NCBI GenBank assembly: GCA_963731105.1
Contig: CAVSUM010000003.1
Location: forward strand, 1-64,000
Direction of reading: 5' to 3'
Length of the DNA stretch: 64,000 nt
Origin: RPQJ01 sp963731105
GTDB lineage: Bacteria > Pseudomonadota > Gammaproteobacteria > Steroidobacterales > Steroidobacteraceae
The notes under the pieces are model-generated. The model searched no databases. It had not been told where the DNA came from and was given only the letters and a program-made list of their open reading frames with translations. The translations under genes were made by a program, and so were the position numbers. Numbering within the stretch: position 1 is the first letter of the stretch; every line of letters begins with the position of its first letter. Shown here piece by piece: positions 25,852 to 36,194 of the stretch.

Positions 25852-27322
25852 TTGAGCGGTTCCGGCACCGCGGTCGTCTGGTTCCGCCGCGACCTGCGGC
25901 TGATCGACAATCCGGCGCTGGCGGCAGCCTGCGAGCGCGCCCGGCACGTGGTCGCGCTGTACGTGCATGCCCCCGCGGAAGACGGCGAGTGGGCTCCCGG
26001 CGCCGCCAGCCGCTGGTGGCTGCACCACAGCCTGGCCCGCCTCGACGCCGAACTGCGCTCCCGCGGCGGTCAGCTGATCCTGCGCCGCGGCGATTCACTC
26101 GCGGAACTGCGCCAGGTGGCGCGCGAGAGCGGCGCCGCAGGCGGTGTACTGGAATCGCCTCTACGAGCCCGCGCGCGTCGCACACGACACGCGCATCAAG
26201 GCGGCACTGCGCGAGGACGGGCTCGAGTGCGAGAGCTTCAATGCCGCTCTGCTGCACGAGCCGTGGGAGGTTCGCACCGGGCAGGGCGATCCGTACCGCG
26301 TGTTCACCCCGTTCTGGCGCGCCTGTTCCGCACGCCTCGAGGCGCTGCCGAAGCCGCTGTCGCCACCCGCCGCGGTAACCGCACCGCCCTCGCCGCCCGC
26401 GAGCCTGTCGCTCGCTGAACTGGCATTGCTGCCGCACGTGCGCTGGGATGCTGGCCTGCACGACGCGTGGACGCCGGGCGAGGCCGGCGCGCTGGCGCAG
26501 CTCGAGACCTTCACGGACGGCCCCATCGAGATCTACGGCGAGGGTCGCAACCGGCCGGACCGGCCGGAGACGTCGCGCCTGTCGCCCTACCTGCATTTCG
26601 GCGAGATCGGGCCGCGCCAGTGCGTGGCGGCCGCCCGCAACGCGGTTGCCGCGCGCCCTTCCGCACAGGCAGCCGCGGACAGCTTCGTGCGCGAGATCGG
26701 CTGGCGCGAGTTCGCGCACCACCTGCTGCACCACTTCCCGCACACGCCCACCGCGCCGCTCGACGCGCGCTTCGACGCGTTCCCCTGGGACCCGGACGAG
26801 GCATTGCTCGAGGCCTGGCAGCGCGGCCGCACCGGCTATCCGATCGTCGATGCGGGCCTGCGCGAGCTGTGGACCACCGGCTGGATGCACAACCGGGTGC
26901 GGATGATCGCGGCTTCGCTGCTCACCAAGAACCTGCGCCAGCCATGGCTCGCCGGCGCGCGCTGGTTCTGGGACACGCTGGTGGACGCCGATCTCGCCAG
27001 CAACACGCTCGGCTGGCAGTGGACCGCCGGCTGCGGCGCGGACGCGGCCCCGTTCTTCCGCATCTTCAATCCCATGCTGCAGACCGAGCGCTTCGATCCC
27101 GAGCGCGCGTACCTGCGTCGCTGGCTGCCGGAACTGCGCCGGCTGCCGGACCAGTGGATCCATCGTCCCTGGGAAGCGCCGCCGGCGGTGCTCGCCGCGG
27201 CCGACGTCAGCCTCGGCCGTGACTATCCGCGGCCGATCGTCGACTTCTACGCCAGCCGCACCTCCGCGCTCGCCGCCTACGGCTCCATCAAGGCACCCTC
27301 CGGACCCGCCCGCGCGTCCTGA
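25852..27322 (+). CDS. phr: Deoxyribodipyrimidine photolyase (one frameshift)
   Basis: Light-driven repair of cyclobutane pyrimidine dimers. N-terminal antenna domain (VVWFRRDLRLIDNPAL) and C-terminal FAD domain (SRLSPYLHFGEIG; TGYPIVDAGLREL; TGWMHNRVRMI; DLASNTLGWQWTAG) are both complete. One extra base near 26135 breaks the frame at GAAGGV/VYWNRLYEPARV. Corrected length ~489 residues is normal. The start is probably TTG at 25852, soon after htpX. It heads a cluster of lipid-modifying genes, an arrangement known from singlet-oxygen-response regions of other proteobacteria. Confidence 0.88.
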
Positions 27323-27356
27323 ATCCGCACCCGCAGCGGGGCCGAACGTGGCCGGC

Positions 27357-27942
27357 ATGCGCGCGTCCTCCTTCTCCAGCGGATTCCTGAGCTGCCATCG
27401 TCGTCGCGGCCGCCCTGCTCGGTGGTCCGACAGCCGTCGCGTCCACCTTGCCGGTGCCTGTGGTCGAGCAGGGCTATGCGTTGCGCAAGGTCGGCGGCGG
27501 AGAACTCAAGTGGCTGGGCCTGGCGATCTACGACGCGAGCCTGTGGACCAGCACCGGACGCTACGCCGGGTTCGGCGGGGGCGACACCGTGGCGCTGAGC
27601 CTGTGGTACCAGCGGGCCTTCAAGCGCGACGAGCTGCTCGGCATCACCGAGACCGCATGGCGCAAGCTCGGCCAGCCGGACGCCACGCAGCGCGAGCGCT
27701 GGCTGGCGGAACTGCGGCGTGCATGGTCGGACGTGGCGCCCGGGCAGAACGTCACCACGGTCGTCGTGCCCGGCGGGCCGACGCGCTTCTACGACCAGCG
27801 TGGTCGCTTCGCGCAGGTCGACGACCCGGCCTTTGGGCCGGCGTTCCTCGCGATCTGGCTCGATCCCCGCAGCGTGGTGCGCGACCTGCGGCGGCAGTTG
27901 CTCGGCAGCCGTGACGCAGCCGCGACCACGGCGGCGAACTGA
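27357..27942 (+). CDS. Chalcone-isomerase-like periplasmic protein (one frameshift)
   Basis: The body (LKWLGLAIYDASLW, SLWYQRAFKRDELLG, FYDQRGRFAQ) matches bacterial chalcone-isomerase-like proteins, which are fold relatives without proven isomerase activity. A signal peptide beginning MRASSFSSGFLSC at 27357 joins the hydrophobic run IVVAAALLGG only if one extra base near 27394 is removed. The corrected length is ~194 residues. Such proteins recur beside FAD oxidoreductase, DUF1365 and CFA-like genes, as here. Confidence 0.78.
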
Positions 27943-27951
27943 GGGCGCGCC

Positions 27952-28908
27952 GTGCAGGATCGGCCAATCAACCCCGCATGGGGACTGTGGCGCAAGGTGC
28001 TTGCGTGGTTCGATGCGTCGTCGGCGCCGGCGCCGATGGATCCGGCCGAGCTCGACCGCGTCGACTGGACCCGTATCGTGCCGTTCGTCGGCATGCACCT
28101 CGCCTGTCTCGCCGTGGCCTGGGTCGGCGTGAGCCCGGTGGCCGTCGCGGTGGCGGCCGCCCTGTACGTGCTGCGCATGTTCGCCATCACCGGCTTCTAC
28201 CACCGCTATTTTTCGCACCGCACGTTCAAGACCTCGCGCGCCGCGCAGTTCGCGTTTGCCGTGCTCGGCGCCTCTGCGGCGCAGCGCGGCCCGATCTGGT
28301 GGGCCGCGCACCATCGCCACCACCACGTCCACTCGGACCAGGCGAACGACGTGCACTCCCCGGCGCAGCGTGGCTTCCTTTGGTCGCACATGGGCTGGTT
28401 CCTGTCGCGCGGCCACTTCGCCCCCGACCTCGGCCGCGTGCGCGACCTGCTGCGCTACCCCGAACTGCGCTGGCTCGACCGCTTCGACATCGTGGTGCCG
28501 TTCCTGCTGGCGCTCGGCCTGCTGCTGCTCGGCCGGTGGCTGGCGCACGCGCATCCCGAGCTCGGCACCAGCGGCGGGCAACTGCTGGTGTGGGGATTCT
28601 TCGTCTCGACCGTCGCCTGCTACCACGGCACCTACACGATCAACTCGCTGTGCCACGTCTGGGGCCGGCGCCGCTACGCGACCAACGATGAAAGCCGCAA
28701 CAACTGGCTGCTGGCACTGCTCACGTTCGGCGAGGGCTGGCACAACAACCATCACCGCTACCCGGCGTCGGCGCGGCAGGGCTTCTACTGGTGGGAGATC
28801 GACGTCACCTATTACCTGCTGCGCGGGCTGGCCGCGCTCGGCCTGATCTGGGACCTGAAGGGCGTGCCGCACAGGATCCGCGACGTACACACCGCGGTGA
28901 CTCCGTGA
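27952..28908 (+). CDS. Acyl-CoA delta-9-type fatty acid desaturase
   Basis: Membrane di-iron desaturase, 318 residues. The three His boxes are HRYFSH, HRHHHVH and HNNHH, with hydrophobic segments between them (FVGMHLACLAVAWVGV; FLLALGLLLLGRWL). The start is GTG. The stop overlaps the FAD oxidoreductase start as GTGA. It would make the double bond used by the methyltransferase at the end of the cluster. Confidence 0.9.
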   Translation: MQDRPINPAWGLWRKVLAWFDASSAPAPMDPAELDRVDWTRIVPFVGMHLACLAVAWVGVSPVAVAVAAALYVLRMFAITGFYHRYFSHRTFKTSRAAQFAFAVLGASAAQRGPIWWAAHHRHHHVHSDQANDVHSPAQRGFLWSHMGWFLSRGHFAPDLGRVRDLLRYPELRWLDRFDIVVPFLLALGLLLLGRWLAHAHPELGTSGGQLLVWGFFVSTVACYHGTYTINSLCHVWGRRRYATNDESRNNWLLALLTFGEGWHNNHHRYPASARQGFYWWEIDVTYYLLRGLAALGLIWDLKGVPHRIRDVHTAVTP

Positions 28909-30182
28909 GGATCGCAGTCGTCGGTGCCGGCGTAGCGGGTCTGCACGCGGCCTGGCGTCTCGCACGCTCGCACGACGTCACCGTGTTCGAAGCGGCCGAC
29001 TACGCGGGCGGCCACACCGCGACGGTCGACGTCGAGTGGGCCGGTCGCAGCTACGCGGTGGACACCGGCTTCATCGTCTTCAACGACTGGACCTACCCGA
29101 ACTTCATCGCGATGCTCGAGGAACTCGGCGTCGCCTGGCAGCCGTCCAACATGAGCTTCAGCCTGCGCTGCGAGCGCAGCGGGCTGGAGTACAACGGCAC
29201 CTCGTTGAATTCGCTGTTCGCGCAGCGGCGCAATGCGCTGCGACCCTCGTTCCTGCGCATGATCGCCGACATCCTGCGTTTCAACGCCCGCGCGAAGGCC
29301 GAGTGCGGGACGCTCGACGCGTCGCTGACGCTCGGTGAGTACCTCGAGCGCGGCGGCTACTCGCGCCGGTTCGTCGAGCACTACATCGTGCCGATGGGCC
29401 GCGCGATCTGGTCGGCGGAAGAGACGACGATGCTGGGCTTCCCCGCCCGCTTTTTCATCGAGTTCTTCGACCGCCACGGCTTCCTGTCGGTGGACAACCG
29501 CCCGGTGTGGCAGGCGGTGCGCGGCGGCTCGCGCGAGTACGTACGGGCGCTGCTGCGTGCCACCCCGCTCGACCTGCGCCTCTCGACACCGGTCGAGTCG
29601 ATCCGCCGGCTGCCGCACGAGGTGCGCGTGCGCACTGCGCGCGGCGACGTCGAGTCGTTCGACCACGTGTTCCTCGCCTGCCACGCGGACCAGGCCCTGC
29701 GCCTGCTCGAGGCACCGAGTGCGACCGAGGTCGAGACCCTGGCCGCGTTCCCCTATGCCAGCAACGAGGTGCTGTTGCACACCGACCTGAGCGTGCTGCC
29801 GCGCCGGCCGCTCGCGCAGGCCGCGTGGAACTACCACCTGCTGGCCGACGCCCAGGACCCGGTGGCGCTCACCTACGACATGAACGTGCTGCAGTCGCTC
29901 GACGCGCCGGTCCGCTTCCTGGTGTCGCTCAATCACCGTCGCGCCATCGACGAGCGCAAGGTGCTGCGCAGCTTCAGTTACGACCACCCGGTCTATTCGC
30001 CGCGGGCGGTGGCCGCCCAGGCGCGGCATCGCGAGCTGAACGGCGCGCTGCGCAGCTATTTCTGCGGTGCCTACTGGCGCAGCGGCTTCCACGAGGACGG
30101 CGTGGTCAGCGCCCAGTCCGCGCTGGCGCATTTCGAGGAGGACCGTGCCCGTGCAGAGCTGCCTGTACGCCGGGTGGGTTAG
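28905..30182 (+). CDS. FAD-dependent oxidoreductase (amine-oxidase-like)
   Basis: 425 residues. The Rossmann FAD motif is IAVVGAGVAGLHAAWRLA, followed by the GGHTATV segment. It belongs to the flavin amine-oxidase group that is a fixed neighbour of DUF1365 and CFA-like methyltransferases; in Rhodobacter-type clusters such proteins take part in unusual (furan or branched) fatty acid synthesis. No membrane segment. Translationally coupled to the desaturase; it overlaps the next gene by ~30 bp. Confidence 0.85.
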   Translation: MRIAVVGAGVAGLHAAWRLARSHDVTVFEAADYAGGHTATVDVEWAGRSYAVDTGFIVFNDWTYPNFIAMLEELGVAWQPSNMSFSLRCERSGLEYNGTSLNSLFAQRRNALRPSFLRMIADILRFNARAKAECGTLDASLTLGEYLERGGYSRRFVEHYIVPMGRAIWSAEETTMLGFPARFFIEFFDRHGFLSVDNRPVWQAVRGGSREYVRALLRATPLDLRLSTPVESIRRLPHEVRVRTARGDVESFDHVFLACHADQALRLLEAPSATEVETLAAFPYASNEVLLHTDLSVLPRRPLAQAAWNYHLLADAQDPVALTYDMNVLQSLDAPVRFLVSLNHRRAIDERKVLRSFSYDHPVYSPRAVAAQARHRELNGALRSYFCGAYWRSGFHEDGVVSAQSALAHFEEDRARAELPVRRVG

Positions 30183-30950
30183 GCACCGGCGCAACGCGCC
30201 GCGCCCGCACGCGTTCCGCTACCGACTGTGCCTGCTGTACCTCGACCTCGACGAGCTGCCGCAGGCGCTCGACGGGCGCTGGTTCTGGTCGGCACGCCGC
30301 ACCGCGCTCGCCCGCTGGCACCGCGCCGATCATCTCGGCGACCCGGCCCGGCCACTCGCCGACGAAGTCCGCACGCTGGTCGAGAGCCGCACGGGCCGGC
30401 GTCCGGCGGGACCGATTCGGTTGCTCACCGCGCCGCGCCTGCTCGGCTACGGCTTCAACCCGGTGAGCTTCTACTACTGCTACGACGCAGCGGACCGGGA
30501 ACTCGAGGCGATCGTCGCGGAGATCAACAACACCCCGTGGGGTGAGCGCCATTGCTACGTGCTGCCGGCGAGCCACAACGAGGGCACGCCCGCGAAGCAG
30601 CGCTTCCGCTTCGGCAAGGACTTCCACGTGTCGCCGTTCCTGCCGATGGACATGCAGTACGACTGGCGCTTCAGCCAGCCCGACGGCCGCCTGCTGGTGC
30701 ACATGGAGAACTGGCGTGAAGGGGCGCTGCAGTTCGACGCGACCATGACGCTCGACCGCGTGCCGCTCGGCAGCGGCGCACTGGCCGGCGCGTTGCTGCG
30801 CTACCCGTTGCTGCCGTTCAAGGTGCGGCCGCGATCTACTGGCAGGCGCTGCGGCTGTGGCTCAAGCGTGTGCCGTTCCACACCCATCCCGACCAGACCG
30901 GCGCCGGGCACCGCCGCGGCGAAGGACGCATCGAGAGGCTCGCACAATGA
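30151..30950 (+). CDS. DUF1365 protein (one frameshift)
   Basis: Family of unknown activity, nearly always between an FAD oxidoreductase and a CFA-synthase-like gene. Typical segments are GWVRHRRNAPRPHAFRYRLC, LLTAPRLLGYGFNPVSFYYC and FHVSPFLPMDMQYDWRF. A missing base near 30828 breaks the frame after LLPFKV; adding one gives a normal tail that stops in an ATGA overlap with the next gene. GTG at 30151 is preferred (gaggagga 8 bases upstream); GTG at 30145 is possible. Confidence 0.85.
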
Positions 30951-32215
30951 AACCCAGCATCGTTCCGACCGTCGACGCCCCCGCGCGCCCGGACCACGGC
31001 AGCTGGCTGCAGCGCCTCGGCCGGCGGCTGTTCCTCGAACGGCTGGCGGGGCTGCGCGAGGGTGAACTCACCGTGATCGACGGCGAGGGCCGGCAGACCT
31101 TCGGCCGGCGGACCCCCGCGTGCAACCTGCGCGCGACCATCGAGGTGCTGCACCCGCAGACCTACGCCGATGCCGCGTTCGGTGGCACGGTCGGCGGCGG
31201 CGAAGCCTACCTGCGCGGCCTGTGGCGTGCGGACGACCTCACCGCGCTGATCCGCCTGATGCTGGTGAACCGCGACGTGATGCAGTCGATGGAGGGCGGC
31301 GCCGCGCTGCTCACCGCGCCGCTGCGGCGCAGCCTGCACTGGCTCAACCGCAACAGCCCGGACGGCAGCCGCCGCAACATCGCCGCGCACTACGATCTTG
31401 GCAACGACCTGTTCGCGCTGATGCTCGACGAGACCATGGCCTATTCCTGCGCCGTGTTCGAGCGGGACGACGCGACCCTGCACGAGGCCCAGCTCGCGAA
31501 GTTCGAGCGCATCTGCCGCAAGCTGCAGCTGTCGCCCCAGGACCACCTGCTCGAGATCGGCACGGGCTGGGGCGGGTTCGCAATCCACGCCGCCAGCCGC
31601 TACGGCTGCCGGGTGACCACCACCACGATCTCGCGCGAGCAGCACGACTGGGCGCGCGAGAAGATCGCGGCGGCCGGCGTGCAGGATCGCGTCACGCTGC
31701 TGCTCGACGACTACCGCGACCTGCGCGGGCGCTACGACAAGCTGGTCTCGATCGAGATGATCGAGGCGGTCGGCGCGCGCTATCTCGACACCTACACGGC
31801 GCAGTGCGCGCGGCTGCTCGAGCCGCACGGGGCGATGCTGCTGCAGGCGATCACCATCCAGGACCAGGTCTACGAGGAGGCGCTCGGGTCGGTGGACTTC
31901 ATCCAGCGCTTCATCTTCCCGGGCAGCTTCATCCCGTCGGTCACGGCGATCACGGACTCGGTGCGGCGCGCCACCGACCTGAAGGTGTTCCACCTCGAGG
32001 ACATCGGGCCGCACTACGCGACGACGCTGCGCCGCTGGCGGGAGAATTTCTTCGCCCGGCTGCCCGAGGTGCACCGGCTGGGCTACCCGGATGCCTTCGT
32101 GCGCATGTGGGACTATTACCTGTGCTACTGCGAGGGCGGGTTCCTCGAGCGCCAGCTCGGCGACGTGCAGATGCTGCTCACCAAGCCGCGCTGCCGGCTG
32201 CCGGCGGTCCTCTAG
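30947..32215 (+). CDS. Cyclopropane-fatty-acid synthase-like methyltransferase
   Basis: SAM-dependent modification of unsaturated acyl chains in membrane lipids. 422 residues. SAM motif LLEIGTGWGGFAIHAASRYG, the upstream IAAHYDLGNDLFALMLDETMAYSCAVF and the C-terminal DYYLCYCEGGF are classic. It may be a true CFA synthase or the methylating enzyme of a branched or furan fatty acid path. The start overlaps the DUF1365 stop. Confidence 0.92.
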   Translation: MKPSIVPTVDAPARPDHGSWLQRLGRRLFLERLAGLREGELTVIDGEGRQTFGRRTPACNLRATIEVLHPQTYADAAFGGTVGGGEAYLRGLWRADDLTALIRLMLVNRDVMQSMEGGAALLTAPLRRSLHWLNRNSPDGSRRNIAAHYDLGNDLFALMLDETMAYSCAVFERDDATLHEAQLAKFERICRKLQLSPQDHLLEIGTGWGGFAIHAASRYGCRVTTTTISREQHDWAREKIAAAGVQDRVTLLLDDYRDLRGRYDKLVSIEMIEAVGARYLDTYTAQCARLLEPHGAMLLQAITIQDQVYEEALGSVDFIQRFIFPGSFIPSVTAITDSVRRATDLKVFHLEDIGPHYATTLRRWRENFFARLPEVHRLGYPDAFVRMWDYYLCYCEGGFLERQLGDVQMLLTKPRCRLPAVL

Positions 32216-32293
32216 CGGGTTTCACCTACTACCGCGGGAGCGGCGGGATCGCGAGAATCCGCCCGGAGACCCTATCCTGCCCGGAGCGCCCCC

Positions 32294-32779
32294 ATGAGCG
32301 AAGCCGCGATCCTCGAAGGCCTGAGCAAGTCCAAGCTGGCCGTGGAGCTGAACGACGAGGAGCGCCGCGTCCTCGCGGCTGCCATGACGCTGCGCGACCT
32401 GCAGCACGGTGAAGTGCTGATCCGGGAGGGCTCGGCCGACGACCACCTGTACGTGGTGGCGAGCGGCGTGCTCGGCGTGGTGAAGGGCGCCGGCCTCGAG
32501 GAAGAGGTCACGATCAACGCGATCCGCCCGGGGGACGTGGTGGGCGAGCTGTCGTTCCTCGACGGCGCCACGCGCTACGCCTCGCTGGTCGCGCTGAGCG
32601 ACACACGGGTGCTCGGCCTGAGTCGCGACGCCCTCGAGGGGCTGCTGGAGACCCGGCCCAAGGTCGTCTACCACGTGATGCGGGCCATCGTGCGCGTCGT
32701 GCACGAGATCCAGCGGCGGCTGTCCATGCAGACGGCCGAGCTCACCAACTACCTGTACAAGACTCACGGCCGTTACTGA
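32294..32779 (+). CDS. Cyclic-nucleotide-binding domain protein
   Basis: 161 residues, a single CNBD/CRP-N-type domain (LQHGEVLIREGSADDHLYVV, then RPGDVVGELSFLDGATRYAS) with a C-terminal helical segment. There is no helix-turn-helix, so it is not a CRP regulator; it may sense a nucleotide or act by protein contact. It ends ~15 bp before the first REP-like palindrome. Confidence 0.8.
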   Translation: MSEAAILEGLSKSKLAVELNDEERRVLAAAMTLRDLQHGEVLIREGSADDHLYVVASGVLGVVKGAGLEEEVTINAIRPGDVVGELSFLDGATRYASLVALSDTRVLGLSRDALEGLLETRPKVVYHVMRAIVRVVHEIQRRLSMQTAELTNYLYKTHGRY

Positions 32780-32793
32780 CGGAGGGGAGCTGA

Positions 32794-32846
32794 GGGGACG
32801 CTCTCTTGAGTGTCCCCGGTGCTGGGGACACTCAAGAGACCGTCCC
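32794..32846. repeat. REP-like palindrome, copy 1
   Basis: Arms 32794-32817 and 32824-32846 are inverted copies (one mismatch) around a 6-nt centre, containing tctcttgagtgtcccc. Same family as 36935-36993 and 43847-43873. It lies in the gap between the CNBD gene and the Anbu operon. Confidence 0.8.
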
Positions 32847-32976
32847 TCGTCCCCTTATCGGGCGCGGCCGCCCTGAATTGGTGCGTCGCACCCGATTGAT
32901 GCGTGCCAAAGCCCCGATTTGGGCCGCGTCGCAGACTGGCACGATTTTCGCTTTCAGTCCATCGGAAGGAGCCCCG

Positions 32977-34411
32977 ATGGACCGACCTGCCCCGCCCCCC
33001 GCACCGCCCTATGACGAGATGTACACGGCCGACGGCCACGTCCGGCCGCACTACGCCGTGTACGCCGACTGGCTCACCCGCCAGCCGGACGATGTCCTGC
33101 GCCAGAAGCGTGCCGAGGCAGACAGCCTGTTCCACCGCGTCGGCATCACCTTCGCGGTGTACGGCGAGCAGGACGGCAACGAGCGGCTGATCCCCTTCGA
33201 CATCGTCCCGCGGGTGCTGTCGGCGGACGAGTGGCGAAAGCTCGCCGCGGGCCTGCGCCAGCGCGTCCGCGCCCTCAACGCCTTCATCGGCGACGTGTAC
33301 CACGACCAGGAGATCCTCAAGGCCGGCCTGCTCGCGCCCGAACAGGTGTTCTGCAACCCCCAGTACCGTCCCGAGATGGCCGGCCTCGACGTGCCCGGCG
33401 GCAACTACGCGCACATCGCCGGCATCGACGTGGTGCGCGCCGGCGTGGGCGAGTTCTACGTGCTGGAGGACAACCTGCGCGTGCCGTCGGGCGTGTCGTA
33501 CATGCTCGAAGACCGCAAGATGATGATGCGGCTGTTCCCCGAGCTGTTCGCGCTCAACCGCGTGGCACCGGTGGAACACTACCCCGATCGCCTGCTCGAG
33601 AACCTCGCGAGCGTCGCGCCGGCCGGCGTGGCCGATCCGGTGGTCGTGCTGCTGACGCCCGGCGCGAACAACAGCGCCTATTTCGAGCACGCCTTCCTCG
33701 CGCAGCAGATGGGCATCGAGCTGGTCGAGGGCCAGGATCTGTTCGTGCGCGACGGCTTCGTCTACATGCGCACCACGCAGGGTCCGCAGCGCGTCGACGT
33801 GATCTACCGGCGCATCGACGACGACTTCCTCGACCCGCTGGTGTTCCGACCGGATTCCGTGCTCGGCGTGCCGGGCCTGATGGCGGCGTACCGCGCCAGG
33901 CCGCGTCACGGTGGCGAACGCGATCGGCACCGGCATTGCCGACGACAAGTCCATCTACCCGTACGTGCCGGACATGATCCGCTTCTACCTCGGCGAGGAG
34001 CCGTTGCTCGCCAACGTGCCGACGCGGATCCTGCGGCGCAAGGACGACCTCGCCTACGCGCTCGCGCACCTCGACGAGCTGGTGGTCAAGGAAGTGCACG
34101 GCTCGGGCGGCTACGGCATGCTGGTCGGGCCGACGGCCTCGGAGGCCGAGCGGGAGGATTTCCGGCTGCGCATCCTCGCCGCCCCGGACAAGTACATCGC
34201 CCAGCCGACCCTCGCACTCTCCACCTGCCCGACCTTCGTCGAGCAGGGCGTCGCGCCGCGGCACATCGACCTGCGGCCGTTCGTGCTCTCGGGCCGCGAC
34301 ATCACCATCGTGCCCGGCGGCCTGACGCGCGTGGCCCTGCGAGCCGGATCGCTGGTGGTGAACTCGTCGCAGGGCGGCGGCACCAAGGACACCTGGGTGC
34401 TGGAGGCGTGA
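32977..34411 (+). CDS. Circularly permuted ATP-grasp protein of Anbu operon (one frameshift)
   Basis: DUF404/DUF407-type ATP-grasp, expected to make a peptide-like bond on an unknown substrate. Marks: RLIPFDIVPRVLSADEW, VLEDNLRVPSGVSYMLEDR, NSAYFEHAFLA, VVKEVHGSGGYGMLVGP and FVLSGRDITIVPGGLTRVAL. One extra base near 33898 breaks the frame before VANAIGTGIADDKSIY. Corrected ~477 residues is normal. The ATG at 32977 has ggaagga upstream; earlier starts fall in the REP region. Coupled by TGATG to the alpha-E gene. Confidence 0.88.
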
Positions 34412-35355
34412 TGCTGAGCCGCACCGCGGACCACGTGTACTGGCTGGGTCGCTACGCGGAGCGGGCCGAGGACCTCGCGCGTACGCTCGACGTGCAGTAC
34501 CGCCTGTCGCTGCTGCCACACGAAGGCCGGTCCGACAGCGAGGGCTGGGCACAGGTGCTGCGCACGCTGCGCATGGAGGACGCCTACGCCGAGCAGCACG
34601 ACGGCATCGAGCCGCACTGGGTCATCGACTTCCTCGCCTTCGACACCGGCAATCCCTCGAGCATCCTGAGCTGCCTGCGCGCCGCGCGCGAGAACGCCCG
34701 GGCCGTGCGCGGCTCGATCTCCTCCGAGATGTGGGAGACCTTCAACTCGACCTGGCTCGAGGCCCGGGCGCAGGCGCCGAGCCGCTTCACGGCGCTGAAC
34801 GTCGCCGAGTTCGTCGACTGGGTGAAGTACCGGGCGCACCTGGCACGCGGCGTGGTGCTCGCCTCGATGCTGCGCGACGAGGCGTATCACTTCATGCAGA
34901 TCGGCACGTTCCTCGAGCGCGCCGACGGCGTGTCGCGGCTGCTGCTGATCCGGCTGGCCTGCGAAGCGGCACTCGCCGAGCAGCGCGCCATCGCCCACGA
35001 CTACTACCCGTGGAGCGTGCTGCTGCGCGGCCTGTCGGCCTTCGAGAGCTTCCGCCGCGTGTCGCGCGACAGCGTGAGCCCGCGGCACGTCATGGAGTTC
35101 GTGATCCTGAACCGCGGCGTGCCGCGCTCGATCTACCGCTCGGTGAACCTCGTGGCCGAGAACGTGCACGCGGTCGCGAACTCGCAGTCCGGCGAGACCG
35201 AGCGGCGAGCGGGACTGCTGCACGCGGAACTGCGCTTCGGGACGTTCGAGTCGCTGGCGCCGGAGGGCTGCGAACTGTTCCTGCGCCAGCTGCTGGCGCG
35301 TACTGCCGACCTGAGCGATCGCGTCGGGCGCGATTTCCTCGGGCACGTCGCCTGA
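34411..35355 (+). CDS. Alpha-E domain protein (DUF403)
   Basis: 314 residues, helical. The start LSRTADHVYWLGRYAERAED and NARAVRGSISSEMWETFN are family signatures. Alpha-E proteins always accompany the ATP-grasp partner and often a transglutaminase and Anbu; their activity is unknown. The ATG overlaps the ATP-grasp stop. A frame running across both genes is an artefact of the frameshift upstream. Confidence 0.9.
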   Translation: MLSRTADHVYWLGRYAERAEDLARTLDVQYRLSLLPHEGRSDSEGWAQVLRTLRMEDAYAEQHDGIEPHWVIDFLAFDTGNPSSILSCLRAARENARAVRGSISSEMWETFNSTWLEARAQAPSRFTALNVAEFVDWVKYRAHLARGVVLASMLRDEAYHFMQIGTFLERADGVSRLLLIRLACEAALAEQRAIAHDYYPWSVLLRGLSAFESFRRVSRDSVSPRHVMEFVILNRGVPRSIYRSVNLVAENVHAVANSQSGETERRAGLLHAELRFGTFESLAPEGCELFLRQLLARTADLSDRVGRDFLGHVA

Positions 35356-35369
35356 GCCGAGCCCCACCG

Positions 35370-36194
35370 ATGCTGCTGCAGATCCGCCACGAGACCCGCT
35401 ACGAGTACCAGGAGCCGGTCAGCTACAGCATCCAGGCGCTGAAGCTCACGCCGCGCGCGGACCCCGGCCAGCGCGTCGTGAGCTGGCGGGTGCTGGTGCC
35501 GGGCGATCGGCTCGAGCAGGTCGATCCGTTCGGCAACCTGACGCAGATCGTGACGCTCGAGACTCCCCATCGCGCGCTGTCGATCATCGTCGAGGGAGTC
35601 GCGGAGATCGACGACGACTCACCGCTGATGCCGCCCGACACCGGCGGCCTGTCGCCGCTCGCCTACCTCGCGCCGACGTCGCTCACCCGCCCGAGTACCG
35701 CCGTGCGCGAGCTCGCGGAACGACATCTCGGGCGTCACCCCGCCGGGCCGGCCGCACTGATGGACCTGGTGGTCGGCATCCGCGCGGCCGTCGCCTACCA
35801 GCCCGGCATCACCAACGTGACCCACAGCGCGGCCGAGGCGTTGGATCTCGGCGTGGGCGTGTGTCAGGATCAGGCCCACGTGCTGGTGGCCTGCTGCCGC
35901 GCGGCCGGCGTGCCGGCCCGCTACGTCAGCGGCTACTTTCATTCAGGGGACCTCGGCGAGGCCGCGAGCCACGCGTGGGCCGACGTGTGGCTCGGCCCCG
36001 ACCAGGGCTGGTTGAGCCTCGACGTGACCCACGCCGAGCAGGCCGGGACGCGCCATTGCCGCCTGGCCGTCGGTCGCGACTACCTCGATGCCGCGCCGGT
36101 GCGCGGCGTGCGGCGCGGCGGCGGGTACGAGTCGATGGCGGTGACGGTGCAGGTGACGGTGCAGGTGACGGGCGGCCAGGGCCAACAACAATGA
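35370..36194 (+). CDS. Transglutaminase-like protein of Anbu operon
   Basis: 274 residues. N-terminal beta domain (IRHETRYEYQEPVSYSIQAL), then a papain-like transglutaminase core with Cys in LGVGVCQDQAHVLVA, His in ASHAWADVWLG and Asp in LSLDVTHAE. The C-terminus has a short repeat VTVQVTVQVT. The stop overlaps the Anbu ATG. It probably acts on the same peptide substrate as its operon partners. Confidence 0.9.
   Translation: MLLQIRHETRYEYQEPVSYSIQALKLTPRADPGQRVVSWRVLVPGDRLEQVDPFGNLTQIVTLETPHRALSIIVEGVAEIDDDSPLMPPDTGGLSPLAYLAPTSLTRPSTAVRELAERHLGRHPAGPAALMDLVVGIRAAVAYQPGITNVTHSAAEALDLGVGVCQDQAHVLVACCRAAGVPARYVSGYFHSGDLGEAASHAWADVWLGPDQGWLSLDVTHAEQAGTRHCRLAVGRDYLDAAPVRGVRRGGGYESMAVTVQVTVQVTGGQGQQQ

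Noticed and set aside
23462..27358. Reverse-strand open frame of ~1300 codons
   Set aside because: It runs antisense through htpX and the photolyase; only its last 307 codons (CHAD protein) are coding. High GC keeps opposite frames open.
32806..35355. Single ATP-grasp/alpha-E fusion
   Set aside because: The joint frame passes through the frameshift near 33898; the real frames give two genes with a TGATG overlap.
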